Source: JANQEA01 sp964530075
GTDB taxonomy: Bacteria; Bipolaricaulota; Bipolaricaulia; UBA7950; UBA9294
Assembly (NCBI GenBank): GCA_964530075.1
Contig: CAZGXU010000012.1
Span: 1-48,325, forward strand
Direction: 5' to 3'
DNA length: 48,325 nt
Shown here: positions 16,997 through 26,400 of the stretch, one piece after another
Position numbering within the stretch: the stretch's first letter is position 1
Layout: every line of letters starts with the position of its first letter
The notes under the pieces: generated by a model
Told to the model about the DNA's origin: nothing
The model's database searches: none
Seen by the model: the letters and a program-made list of their open reading frames with translations, nothing else
Translations under genes and position numbers: made by a program

Positions 16997-19030
16997 ATGC
17001 TGCCGACACCGCTCGCCTGGACGAAGAAGATCCTCAAGATCCTCAAGTCGAACCTGTCGCCGAATCAGATCGCGTTCGGCTTCGCCATGGGCATCTTCGC
17101 CGGCCTTCCCCCGATGGGCCTCCACGTGATCGCCCCGTGCACCCTCGCGCTCCTCGTTCGCTGCTCCTTCCGGTCGTTCTTGATCTCGATGGGGCTCTTC
17201 AAGCTGCTCTCCCTCGCCGTCGCCCCCGCGGCGTTCGCCGTCGGTCGCTGGTGCCTCGATTCGAGCCGGGGCCTCGACGCGCTCTGGCGATGGATCTTCC
17301 ACCTGCCAGTCCTCGCCCCGATGGGCTACGGGCGGTATCTCCTGTTCGGGAGCCTCGTCGTCGGACTGGCGATCGCCGTCCCCGTCTTCCTGCTCGTCCG
17401 CCTTCTCGTCGTGCGCTACCGCGGGCCGTTCGCCGGTTGGGTCGCCGGATGGCGCGTCTCCGGTTACTTGCGCGGGAAGCGCGGTGTCGGGCTGACGCGT
17501 CGTTTTCTCGCCGGAGGCGAGGCGAAGTACGCCACCGTGCCCCCGCCTCGCGGGCCGTTCCGCTACATCCGGAAGGGGATGCTGATCGGTCTGCCGGCCG
17601 TCTACGCCGTCTGCTACCTCCTCACCGCGGTGATCGTTCCGTTCCTCGCCGGCGCGATCGCCACTTCGACCGCGTCGTGGGTCATCGGAAGCGAGGTGGC
17701 GGTGCAGAACAGCTCGTTCAGCCTCTTCACCGGGAGCCTGGTGCTCGACGACCTCACCGTCCAGGATCCGAACGCGCCCGACGAGAACCTCCTCGAGGTC
17801 CCCCGGCTGACGCTCGATGCGGGGATGATCCCGCTCTTGTCGAAGCGGGTCGCGTTCGATCGCGTGGTCATTGCCGACGCCTCGCTCCACGTAAAGCGAG
17901 AGGCCGACGGGACGCTGAACATCGACAACGCGACCTCGGGCTGGAACGCCGACGGGTATCTCGAATGGGCGGCGAAGTACGCGAAGCGGGTCGATTGGCT
18001 CGGCCTGCTGCGGCGATTCCTGGAGTACCTCGAGGACGTCCGCCCGCTCGCGCCGCGGGGCGACCCGTACGCCCCCTATCGCGGGGGGCGATCGTTCCCC
18101 GCCTTCCGTCCGCCGTTCTCGATCGGGCGGATCGAGATCGGCCGCGTCCTGGTCACGTTGGAGGACGAACTGGAACCCGAGAAGGCGGGTCCGCTCCCTC
18201 CGATCACGCTCCTCGAGGTCGAGCTGTCGAACCTCGCCTTCCCCGCGAACCTGAGAACGGGGCCGATCCTCGTCCGGCTCCACGGCCAATGGGGCGACGA
18301 TCCGGAGTCGAGCTTCGAGCTGTCCGCCCGCTTCGACTCGGCCGGCCGGACCTACGAGTTCTCCGTCGCACGGCTCGACCTTCCCCCCTTGGCCCGTTTC
18401 TACGCCGCCACGCTCCCCGTGACGATCGATTCGGGGAGGGTGTCCCTCACCGGACGGCTGCACGTGGAGAGCGAGACCGCGTCGGGCGATGTTTCGTTCT
18501 TGCTCGAGGAGTTCCACATCCGGGCCGAGCCGGAACGTCCGCTGTTCGGCCTCCCGGTCGAGACCTCCGACCGCGTCGTCGCCGGGATCAACCGATACGC
18601 GGAGGATCTCCCCATCGTCTTCGGTTCGGTGATCGGCGGTCCCGCCGACTCGCCGGTCCTCGGTTGGGAGGCCCCGCTGCTCGAAGTCGCAAGGGAGGGG
18701 CTTCTGATGTCCGGAAGGCGTGAATTCGCATCGACGATCGAACAGCTCGGCCTTCGGATCGACGGTCTCGGCGGTCTGGAAGGGATCCCGATCGCGCCGG
18801 GCTACGACGCCCTCCAGGTCGAGACGGCCGACGCCGCGCGGCGGATCATCGAGGGGGCCGCAGGCGATCTGCTCCAGGATCTCCTCGTTCCCCTTCCGGG
18901 CGTCGAATCGGCGCCGTCCGACGGATCGGGCACCGAGCCATCCGATCTCCTCCACGACCTTCTGGAACGGCTCTTCCGTACCCAGCGGGAGGCGGCGGAT
19001 GGAGACGACGGAGAGACGGAACCGAAGTAG
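16997..19030 (+). CDS. DUF2062/TIGR03546-type membrane protein with AsmA-like domain
   Basis: The 677-residue protein joins two parts. Residues 1-150 hold a DUF2062-like membrane region (NLSPNQIAFGFAMGIFAGLP, then several helices). A further transmembrane helix near 196-220 is followed by a long beta-rich part: SLFTGSLVLDDLTVQDPN, VIADASLHVKREADGTLNI and PFSIGRIEIGRVLVTLEDEL. That pattern resembles AsmA/DUF748 or TIGR03546 proteins, which sit in the inner membrane, project into the periplasm and are linked to envelope lipid transport or assembly. That role is inferred from the family. The ATG at 16997 follows AGGGGAGACGTG and gives the usual N terminus. A terminator-like hairpin follows downstream (19123-19150). 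Confidence 0.8.
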   Translation: MLPTPLAWTKKILKILKSNLSPNQIAFGFAMGIFAGLPPMGLHVIAPCTLALLVRCSFRSFLISMGLFKLLSLAVAPAAFAVGRWCLDSSRGLDALWRWIFHLPVLAPMGYGRYLLFGSLVVGLAIAVPVFLLVRLLVVRYRGPFAGWVAGWRVSGYLRGKRGVGLTRRFLAGGEAKYATVPPPRGPFRYIRKGMLIGLPAVYAVCYLLTAVIVPFLAGAIATSTASWVIGSEVAVQNSSFSLFTGSLVLDDLTVQDPNAPDENLLEVPRLTLDAGMIPLLSKRVAFDRVVIADASLHVKREADGTLNIDNATSGWNADGYLEWAAKYAKRVDWLGLLRRFLEYLEDVRPLAPRGDPYAPYRGGRSFPAFRPPFSIGRIEIGRVLVTLEDELEPEKAGPLPPITLLEVELSNLAFPANLRTGPILVRLHGQWGDDPESSFELSARFDSAGRTYEFSVARLDLPPLARFYAATLPVTIDSGRVSLTGRLHVESETASGDVSFLLEEFHIRAEPERPLFGLPVETSDRVVAGINRYAEDLPIVFGSVIGGPADSPVLGWEAPLLEVAREGLLMSGRREFASTIEQLGLRIDGLGGLEGIPIAPGYDALQVETADAARRIIEGAAGDLLQDLLVPLPGVESAPSDGSGTEPSDLLHDLLERLFRTQREAADGDDGETEPK

Positions 19031-19077
19031 CCTGACGATCGAGACGCCGGTCGAAACGGGCGGGCCGCCGAAGGACC

Positions 19078-19105
19078 TTGCGCCCGGCGCCGTCGCGGGT
19101 ACAAT
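19078..19105 (+). promoter_or_regulatory. Possible promoter of the small-ORF unit
   Basis: TTGCGC (19078-19083), 16-base spacer, TACAAT (19100-19105). It would start RNA near 19112, just before the hairpin at 19123. Confidence 0.45.
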
Positions 19106-19122
19106 GTGCTCTGCGCAGTGAT

Positions 19123-19150
19123 CCCGACCGGGCGGTCGGGGTTTGTCTTT
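19123..19150 (+). terminator. Intrinsic terminator or attenuator
   Basis: CCCGACC (19123-19129) pairs with GGTCGGG (19134-19140) around GGGC, followed by GTTTGTCTTT. It can end the upstream DUF2062/AsmA gene. If the promoter at 19078-19105 is real, the same hairpin sits in its leader and could act as an attenuator. Confidence 0.65.
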
Positions 19151-19184
19151 CGGGCGTTTCAACGGATCTAAGGAGGTGCGAGCG

Positions 19185-19241
19185 ATGCTGAGTCCGTTCA
19201 AGCGAGTCGATGCTCGGGCCCTCCGGGGACGAGGCAAGTAG
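19185..19241 (+). CDS. 18-residue small ORF with strong ribosome site
   Basis: ATG at 19185 is preceded by TAAGGAGGTGCGAGCG, one of the strongest Shine-Dalgarno sequences in the window. It encodes MLSPFKRVDARALRGRGK, a basic 18-residue peptide. It may be a leader peptide for the small unit that follows, or a functional small protein. No family was recognised. The next 270 bases (19242-19513) hold no gene that I can support. Confidence 0.4.
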   Translation: MLSPFKRVDARALRGRGK

Positions 19242-19513
19242 CCGGCCGTGCCGTCCGTCAATCCATCTGTCTAGGGCCAGAACGGGCGCGTGGCGAGTGC
19301 CGCGCGGTTGGGCTGTCCGCAACTCCCGTCAACGAGCCGCTCTCCGAGCGGAAGTCCACGTCGTCGAACCGGATCGGTTCATTCCCGGCGCACGGGTCGG
19401 GGCCGGTGCGGGGTCGCCGGTGGGTTCGCCGCCGCGTCGGCCCCTTCCGTCTCCTGCTCGACCGCCCGTTCGAACCGAACGGCCCCCGAACACGCACTAA
19501 CAAGGAGGAAGCG

Positions 19514-19711
19514 ATGAGCGATGAGATCGCTGGGGTGGTGGCGCCCTCCGCGTGCGGCGCCGAGGTCAGTGAGAGAGGAAGCCCCGATTCGATAGCAGGG
19601 TTCGACGAAAGCGAGGTTGGACGCGATGATCACGATATACCAGGCGGAGGTCATGGTTCGACAGGTGTTCGAGGAACGCCTGAGGAACGCCGAGCTGTGG
19701 CGGATGTGTAG
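19514..19711 (+). CDS. Doubtful 65-residue small ORF overlapping the next gene
   Basis: AAGGAGGAAGCG lies just before the ATG at 19514, so translation probably starts here. The first 35 residues (MSDEIAGVVAPSACGAEVSE and on) are acidic and plausible. The second half overlaps the gene at 19626 in another frame and looks like a shadow of it. Either it is a short upstream ORF, or a frameshift joins it to the following frame. No family was recognised. Confidence 0.3.
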   Translation: MSDEIAGVVAPSACGAEVSERGSPDSIAGFDESEVGRDDHDIPGGGHGSTGVRGTPEERRAVADV

Positions 19712-19844
19712 CTCGGCGCTTCGCCGCACCCGCGTGCGCAGCTCGCTGCGCCGCGCCATCGAAGAAGGCCTTCGATGCGGGATCGATCCCACCGAGGTGA
19801 AGCGCGAGTTCAACACGACCCTTCATCAAGTGACAAACCGGTAA
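19626..19844 (+). CDS. Small helical protein of unknown function
   Basis: The 72-residue protein MITIYQAEVMVRQVFEERLR and so on is basic and predicted helical, ending HQVTNR. A GCGAGG stretch lies about 9 bases before the ATG. It is the last frame before a strong terminator (19876-19911), which supports a transcribed unit from the promoter near 19078 to here. No family was recognised. It overlaps the doubtful ORF at 19514 in a different frame. Confidence 0.5.
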   Translation: MITIYQAEVMVRQVFEERLRNAELWRMCSSALRRTRVRSSLRRAIEEGLRCGIDPTEVKREFNTTLHQVTNR

Positions 19845-19875
19845 TCTTCCACGATCACCGGTTACTCCCAGGCAG

Positions 19876-19911
19876 GAGGGGGAGCGTGCACCGCTCCCCC
19901 TCGTCCTTTTC
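19876..19911 (+). terminator. Strong intrinsic terminator
   Basis: GAGGGGGAGCG (19876-19886) pairs perfectly with CGCTCCCCCTC (19892-19902) around a 5-base loop, followed by GTCCTTTTC. It ends the small-ORF unit. Confidence 0.8.
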
Positions 19912-19941
19912 CGACGGCCTCGCGATCGCGGCCGCGCTCGG

Positions 19942-19971
19942 TTGGCGCATCGGCCGGCGTCCTTGTAGGAT
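19942..19971 (+). promoter_or_regulatory. Possible promoter of the ATP-grasp gene
   Basis: TTGGCG (19942-19947), 18-base spacer, TAGGAT (19966-19971), just after the terminator and about 90 bases before the ATG at 20062. Both hexamers are imperfect. Confidence 0.4.
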
Positions 19972-20061
19972 TCCCTCCCATAGGCGGAAGTCGGGCCGCC
20001 CACAGGAGGGGGCGTCGGCACACGCCGGCGGATATTCACACGGACCTTTAGGAGATGGCAG

Positions 20062-21294
20062 ATGAAGGTACTTGTCACCGGGCTGTTCGAACCGGCCGCG
20101 CTCACAGCGATACGTCGACTCGGGCAATTGGGCCATGAGGTCTACGCGGCGGAGGGGCACTACCTCGCCTTTTCGGCGTTCTCCAAGTACGTGAAGCGCC
20201 GGATCCGCCTGCCCAACATGCGACACAAGCCGCACGCCTACGCGGAACGCCTGCTGCAGGAGCTGGAGAGTGGGAGGTACGACGCCTACTTCCCCTCCTA
20301 CGAGGAGATCCTCCTGATGAGCCATCATCGGGACCGCGTCTCCGCAGCGGTGAAGACGATCATCCCCGACACGGCCACACTGATGCGCCTGCACGACAAG
20401 GTTCAGCTGGCCGGCCTCGCCAGAGAGATCGGGATCGACACACCGGAGATCGTCGTCCCCGGCTCGACCTCAGAGGCGAAGGAGCACATCGCGGCGATCG
20501 AGCTTCCGGTCGTCGTCAAGATGAAGAAGGCCTCGGGTGCAGCCGGCATGCGGATCGTCCACGCCCGCGGCGAACTGGCCAGGAAGTACTTCGAGGTCGT
20601 CAAGACCAACGATCTCGACGAGGACAACCTGCCGATGCTCCAGCGGCTGATCGATGGGCCGACGACCTGCACGCTGGAGCTGTGCAACCGGGGCGAAGTC
20701 GTCGGCGAGGTCATGTATCAGGGGCTACGGACGATGCCTCGCAGCGGGGGGACGACCGTCCTCCGGGAGAGCCTCTCCGACCCGGCCTGCAGAGAGGCGG
20801 CAGCGAAGATCATCAAGCACCTCGGCTACAACGGGTTCTGCGGGTTCGACTTCGTCATCGACCGCGCCACCGGGAGGCCGTTCCTCGTCGACGGGAACTG
20901 CCGAATCACCCCGGCGATCACCATGGCCTACCACGGCGGCTGCGACATGATCGAGGGGTGGGTCCGGCTCGCCAACGGCGAGGACGTGTCGAAGCTCCCC
21001 GCGACGCGCGTCGGCGTCCGGACCAAGCTGCAGTTCGCCGACTTCGTCTGGCTGCTCGAAAGCTACATCGGCAGTTTCAAGGACTGGTCCGGGGAGCGGA
21101 GGCTGCGCAAGGCGTGGTGGCGCGAGAAGGGATTCTTCTACGACATTCACAGCTTCAGCGATCCGATGCCGAACATCATGGTCTGGGTCTACATCCTGAC
21201 CAACTGCTACAAGCTGATCTTCACCGACTTCGACTCCGCCCAACTGTTCATCTTCCACAACCAGTACGTCGAGGAGCCGCATCGATCGGACTAG
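20062..21294 (+). CDS. ATP-grasp family carboxylate-amine ligase-like protein
   Basis: The 410-residue protein has a Rossmann-like N terminus (MKVLVTGLFEPAALTAIRRLG). Its ATP-grasp core covers residues about 115-300: LMRLHDKVQLAGLAREIGID, PVVVKMKKASGAAGMRIV with the nucleotide-binding Lys, MLQRLIDGPTTCTLE, and FDFVIDRATGRPFLVDGNCR, whose DGNCR replaces the usual ExNpR/EiNpR metal motif. ATP-grasp enzymes form an acyl phosphate and join it to an amine or thiol. The C-terminal 110 residues are not typical of named families. The substrate is unknown. AGGAGATGGCAG precedes the ATG. The gene is convergent with an LRR lipoprotein. Confidence 0.82.
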   Translation: MKVLVTGLFEPAALTAIRRLGQLGHEVYAAEGHYLAFSAFSKYVKRRIRLPNMRHKPHAYAERLLQELESGRYDAYFPSYEEILLMSHHRDRVSAAVKTIIPDTATLMRLHDKVQLAGLAREIGIDTPEIVVPGSTSEAKEHIAAIELPVVVKMKKASGAAGMRIVHARGELARKYFEVVKTNDLDEDNLPMLQRLIDGPTTCTLELCNRGEVVGEVMYQGLRTMPRSGGTTVLRESLSDPACREAAAKIIKHLGYNGFCGFDFVIDRATGRPFLVDGNCRITPAITMAYHGGCDMIEGWVRLANGEDVSKLPATRVGVRTKLQFADFVWLLESYIGSFKDWSGERRLRKAWWREKGFFYDIHSFSDPMPNIMVWVYILTNCYKLIFTDFDSAQLFIFHNQYVEEPHRSD

Positions 21295-21309
21295 AATGCG
21301 ATCGGTCCG

Positions 21310-22386
21310 CTACGGAGCGCCGTCGACGGTGACCCCGCGTCGCTCGAGTTCCCCGATCGCCTGCCGAGCGTCCGAGCCCTCGGTTGGATCGATGGGCGTA
21401 TCGGTCAGGTCGACCTCGTCTCCCTCACCCAGGCCGAGATTCTCCACGAGAGGCGTCAGGTCGGACACGCGCGTGCCGGACAACCCCAAGATCCGCAGGT
21501 CGGTCAGTCGAGAGAGGGCCTCGACCTCCTCCAGCGGATTGCGATCGAGCCAAAGCTCCTCTAGCTTCTTCAGCCCCGCCAGGGGCACGATCTCCGCGAT
21601 CCGGTTCCCCCACAGGCTCAGCCGGCGAAGCTCGACGAGGCCCGCCAAGGGCGAGAGGTCGACGATCTCGTTCGAGTCGAGGCCGACACCCTCGAGCTTC
21701 GTCAGCGACGCGAGGGGCGAGAGGTCGACGATCCGATTCCCTCCCAGGCTCAGCTTGACGAGGTCCGTCAGACCGGCGAGCGGCGTGAGGTCCTCGATCC
21801 CTGTGTTCGGAAGGCCGAGCCAGACGAGTTTCGTCAGAGCGGCGACGGGGGAGAAATCCACGATCGGATTTCCGCTCAGGCCGAGGTCGCGCAGCTCGGT
21901 CAGCCCCGCGAGCGGCGCGATGTCCGCGATCCCGCTGTTCCACAGGCCGAGCCAACGGAGCTCGGTCAGCCCTGCGAGCGGCGCAGCGTCGGTGATGAAG
22001 TTGAAGTCGAGATCGAGCTTCTGCAGGTTCGTTAGCCCGGCCAGCGGGGAAACGTCGGTCACCCGATTGCTCCGGAGGACGAGCGACTCCAACCGCTGGA
22101 GGCCCGAGAGGGGCGTCAGGTCCGAAACGTAGTTCTCCCCCAGATCCAGGTGAACCAGGTTCTCGCATTGCTCCAGGCCTTGCAGGCTGGCGATCTCCCG
22201 CCCGACGGCATCGAGTTCGGTCAGTCGAAGGAGATCACGACGGCGAAGAATCGCCGCGTCGATCCCGAGGGCCTCGCGGATCACCGCCTCCAATTTGGAG
22301 TCGGGAAACTCGACCGACGGAGGGCGGTCGCAAGAACCCTCCAGCATGGCCACGATCGCAATCGCGGCAACGATGAACGCCCTCAT
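21310..22386 (-). CDS. Leucine-rich-repeat lipoprotein (SDS22/internalin-like repeats)
   Basis: The 358-residue protein has a short signal ending LEGSC, consistent with a lipoprotein. About eleven 22-residue repeats follow, of the pattern LTxLxxLxLxxNxIxDLSPLAGL, for example LAGLTELRWLGLWNSGIADI. The N-terminal cap (FPDSKLEAVIREALG) matches the usual start of such LRR proteins, and the C terminus leaves the repeat. These solenoids bind proteins or glycans at the surface. The repeats are unusually regular at the DNA level, which could allow recombination. GAGGTGAGAAG precedes the ATG at 22386, and a TACACT box lies upstream. Confidence 0.88.
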   Translation of the reverse strand: MRAFIVAAIAIVAMLEGSCDRPPSVEFPDSKLEAVIREALGIDAAILRRRDLLRLTELDAVGREIASLQGLEQCENLVHLDLGENYVSDLTPLSGLQRLESLVLRSNRVTDVSPLAGLTNLQKLDLDFNFITDAAPLAGLTELRWLGLWNSGIADIAPLAGLTELRDLGLSGNPIVDFSPVAALTKLVWLGLPNTGIEDLTPLAGLTDLVKLSLGGNRIVDLSPLASLTKLEGVGLDSNEIVDLSPLAGLVELRRLSLWGNRIAEIVPLAGLKKLEELWLDRNPLEEVEALSRLTDLRILGLSGTRVSDLTPLVENLGLGEGDEVDLTDTPIDPTEGSDARQAIGELERRGVTVDGAP

Positions 22387-22903
22387 CTTCTCACCTCGGG
22401 GGAGTGTAGCACGAACGGCGTGGCGCAGCGGTCGCTCCAACGGAGAAGGAGGGAGGGGAACGGCTCTCGTTTCGTCACCCTCCCTCCAGAGTCAAGGAGG
22501 CGTCGTAGTCACTCGACAGCGCATCACCACCGTACAGGAATGTGCCGAGCGACCCGAGGGCGGCCGTCGTGCGATGACGGGACGTTTGGTCCGCGGCCGC
22601 GCCCGGAACGCCGACCGCCGAGACACGACATGTGGGATCGAACTGGAGCGGACGAATGACTTGGACGTCGCTCGAGGCGCTTTGCCTCCGCGAACTTCGT
22701 GGGTTCGTCAGGGCGATGACGTTCCCTGCGGGATCGACCTTCGATCCGTTATCCGAGCTGCCGTAGCCACTCGTGGAGAAACGCGTCCATCCGGTCCCCG
22801 TGCCGGACGGAGCCGGAGCGGCCAGCAACCCCGTGAACGGATGAAGCCCCGTGGTCTCTCTCGATCCGATCCACTGTCTCCCTTCCTTTCCCAGGGCCCG
22901 CGC
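22387..22903. other. Intergenic region without a supported gene
   Basis: This 517-base stretch separates two minus-strand genes. Both strands have open frames (the longest on the minus strand, 22475-22828), but none has a ribosome site, a domain or a plausible composition. It may hold a decayed gene; I see nothing definite. Confidence 0.4.
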
Positions 22904-23335
22904 TCATTCGCGCCGAGCGAGCCGTGCCACGCACGCCTCCAAGGCGCGCGCCGAGCGGCGATCCTCTTCCGCCATAGCGCGGAAGAACGAACAGGCCTCG
23001 CCCTCGAGTCGGGCGATCCGTTCATAGAGCGAGGCCGTGATCTCCTTGCGGCGAATCGCCGCAAAGATCGTCTTCTCGAGTGTCGACCTCGGAGCCGTCC
23101 GGACGTCGACGAGAAGGTCCGCGAGGTCGGGGACCTCGCCGGCCCGCGGGGCCAGCTCGTCGGGGTTCATCCGTGAGAGCATCTCCGTCCGTCCCCGTTC
23201 CGCCGCCGCCAGTTCGGCGAACAACGCCTGGATCTCCGGATCCTCGACCCGCGGAGCCCATTTCTTGAACAACGCTTCGGCCTCCCGCGATCTGGCCACG
23301 GAGAAGTCGAGGGCCGCCTGCAGTCGCCCGATCAT
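22904..23335 (-). CDS. Ferritin-like/rubrerythrin-type helical protein
   Basis: The 143-residue protein is all helical, with SREAEALFKKWAPRVEDPEI, LFAELAAAERGRTEML and KEITASLYERIARLEGEACS. The spacing of ExxE-type acidic residues in paired helices suits the four-helix ferritin-like fold of rubrerythrin-type or YciE-type proteins. Metal ligands (E in EAEALF, E in AAERGR, E in LEGEA) are not all placed as in classical rubrerythrin, and there is no rubredoxin domain. A role in iron or peroxide handling is inferred only. GGAGG lies 4 bases before the ATG at 23335. A TATACT -10 box (23393-23398, minus strand) lies about 60 bases upstream. Confidence 0.65.
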   Translation of the reverse strand: MIGRLQAALDFSVARSREAEALFKKWAPRVEDPEIQALFAELAAAERGRTEMLSRMNPDELAPRAGEVPDLADLLVDVRTAPRSTLEKTIFAAIRRKEITASLYERIARLEGEACSFFRAMAEEDRRSARALEACVARLARRE

Positions 23336-23461
23336 CGAACCTCCATCGCGGCGGCCGCCTCGAGAGGAAGGCGGATTCCGCATGCGATCCGGAGTATAGA
23401 GCGGGCGATCCGGAGATGCGAGGGTCGAAGCGCCGAACGCGACGCCGCCGTCGTCGTCGGG

Positions 23462-26400
23462 CTACACCCCGTTCGACGGAAGATCGACGAAGAACCGCGT
23501 TCGTTTGTCCGGCACGCTTTCGACGGTCATCCGCCCGCCGTGATCGCGGACGAGGCCGTAGCTGATCGACAGGCCGAGCCCGGTCCCCTGGTCGCGCGAC
23601 TTGGTGGTGAAGAACGGATCGAAGACGCGGCCGATGACCTCCGGTGGGATGCCCCGACCGGAGTCCTCGACCGTCAGGCGAATCCAGTCCTTCCCGTCTT
23701 CCCGGAGGACGCGCGCGCGAATGGCGATTCGCTTGTCCTCGTCCCCGGCGGGGAAGCGAAGGTTGAGCGAATCACGAGCGTTGGTGAGCAGGTTGATGAT
23801 CACCTGCTGGATCTCCTGGCTCCGGCATTCGATCTGCGGGAGGTCCTCCGGCACGTCGATTCGGAGGTCAATCCCGTCGCGGCGGAGGAGCGCGGTGTAC
23901 AGGGAGAGCGAGGCGTTCACGATGTCGATCATCCGCGCCGGGCTGTGATGCTCCGTCTTCTGCCGGGAGAACGAGAGGAGGTTGCGAACGATCTTCGCGA
24001 CCCGGTCCCCCTCCTCCTTGATCCCGTCCGCGTATTTCCGCAGCTTCGGGTCCTCGATCCGATCGCCGATCAGCTTCGCGTAGTTGATGATCCCGGTGAG
24101 GGGGTTGTTGATCTCGTGGGCCACTCCACTAGCGAGCGTGCCGATCGATTCCAGCCGCTGGCTTTGGCGAAGCTGCGCCTCGAGACGCTTTCGCTTCGAG
24201 ATGTCGAACGCGACGGCGAACTCGAGCTCCCTGCCGTGAAACTCCAGGTACTGCGCGGTGATCTCGACGGGGAACGTCTCGCCGCTCTTCGTTCGGAACG
24301 TGCTCTCGGAGACCTCACTCCGCGCACGCTTCAGCTCCTCCCAGGCTGAGCTCCGGCGCCCCTGCGGGTACTCCTCATCGATGTCCCAGACGGCCATCCC
24401 CAGCAGCTCGTCGTGGGTGTACCCCAGCATCCGGCAGGCGGCTTCGTTGACGAAGGTGAGATGACCGTCCGGCAGAACCCAGAGGACGACCGCGTCGGTT
24501 GAATCGATCGAGTGCTGCGTCAGCTCCAGCTGCGCCCGCAGCGACTCGGCCTCCCGCTCGGCGTTCTTCCGCTCGGTGATGTCCTCGATCGTGCCCTCGT
24601 AGTAGAGGACGTTGCCCGCCTCATCGCGAACGACTCGAGCGTTCTCCCGGATATAGAGCGTCGTCCCGTCCCTCCGCTTCCATGCCGATTCGCGACCGGC
24701 CAGGCTCCCGAGCCGCTCAAGTCTCTCCTTGAACTCCTCGCGCGGGGTCTCCGCCTCGTACCCCTCTTCCTCCAGGTTCCTCTTCGCCAGCTCCGCGAAC
24801 GAGCCATAGCCGAGCATCCGTACGAGGGCGGGGTTCGCGGCGAGTATCCTTCCGTCCGGGGTCGTCTGGTAGATGCCGAGGATGGCGTTCTCGAACAGCG
24901 AGCGATAGCGCTCCTCGCTCTCCCGCAGCTCGGCCTCCGCCCGCCTCCGCTCGGTGATGTCCTCGAACGCGATGACGACCCGGTCTCCGGAGATCCGGAA
25001 CGCCCGCATGTCGAGGGCGCGCGACGCGTCCGGAGACGAGCCGACGACCGCTTCCTGGCCGTAGGCGCCGCCTTCGCGGGCGATCGCGAGGAGCGGAGCC
25101 TTCAGCCGCTCGACCATCGGCGTCGGCCAGTGACTCTCCAGTCCCTTGCCTTTGTTCGCCTCCACATCGACGACCGACGCCGCGGCCGCGTTCCCGGAGA
25201 CGAGAAGGATCTCGCCCGGTTCCCGATACTGGTAGATCAGGATCCCGGTGGGGATCGCGGAGACGACCTCGTCCGCCGTCCGCAGGGCCTCGCGGGCGCG
25301 CTGCTGGTCGGAGATATCGATGATGAGCCCACGCAGCCCCGCGGGTTCACCATTCTGGAATGCGACGGACGAATGGACGATCACGGGGAACGTCGAGCCG
25401 TCGCGAGCGAGCGCGGTGTACTCCGTCCCGTCGACCCGCTCCCCATTCAGGATCCTGCGGATGTTCTCCGCGACCCGATCGCGGTCTCGGGGAGCGATCA
25501 TCTGCAGGACATTCACGCCCCGCTCCAGATCGTCCTCCGTGTACCCGAACCGTCCGAACGCGATCCGATTGGCGAACGTGACCCGCCCGGTCAAGTCACA
25601 CTCGTAGATCACTTCAGGGAGGAGCTCGCTCAGCTCTCGAAAGCGCCGTTCGCTCTCTCGAAGGGCCGCCTCGGAGGTCTTCCGATCGGTGATCTCCTCG
25701 GAAAGAATCTGCACCCCGACGGCTTCGCCGTTCGGGCTTCCGACGCGGGAATACGTCGATCGAAACCACCTGGATCCCGTCGGGAGTTCGAGGCAGTCCT
25801 CGTAGGTCGCCGTCTTCGAGGTCCGCACCGCGTCGATGATGCGCTGGCGGTACTCCGCCCCCTTCTCGTCGCCGAAGAGCTCGCGGATCGACTTCCCGGC
25901 GAAGTCCTCGGGAACCCCGCCCATGTGGGCCGCCGCCACGCGGTTGTACCCGATCAGCACGCCATCCGGCGTGTAGTATCCGATGCCGATGCCGGCGTGC
26001 TCGAACAGCAGGCGATACCTCTCCTCGCTCTCGGCGAGCGCCTGCCGTGCCCACTTCCATTCCGTCGTGTCTCTCGCGACCCCCTCAATCGCGACGGGCT
26101 TACCGGCGTCGTCGTAGATCGGGATGTGATGATCCTCGATCCATCGGACCTCCCCGTCCTTGCGGATCCATCGGACGTCGAGCGTCCGCTGGGCGGGGAG
26201 CCGTCCGTGCACGAACCCTTCGAGGAGGTGGCGATCGTCCGGGTGGGCCACCTTCACGCCGAGGAGCGGATCGGCATAGTACTCCTTCGGGGTGTAGCCG
26301 GAGATCCGCGTCACGGCGGGGCTGATGTAGTCGAACCTGGGTTTCGGAATGATCCGATACCGATAGATGACGTCGGGCGCATTCTCGGCAAGGCGCCGGA

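Noticed and set aside
16925..19261. 778-codon open frame on the minus strand
   Set aside because: It is antisense to the DUF2062/AsmA gene, extremely charged and repetitive, and without any domain.
22475..22828. 117-codon minus-strand frame in the gap between the LRR and ferritin-like genes
   Set aside because: No ribosome site, no domain, and Ser/Ala/Gly-rich low-complexity composition; could be a decayed gene but cannot be supported.
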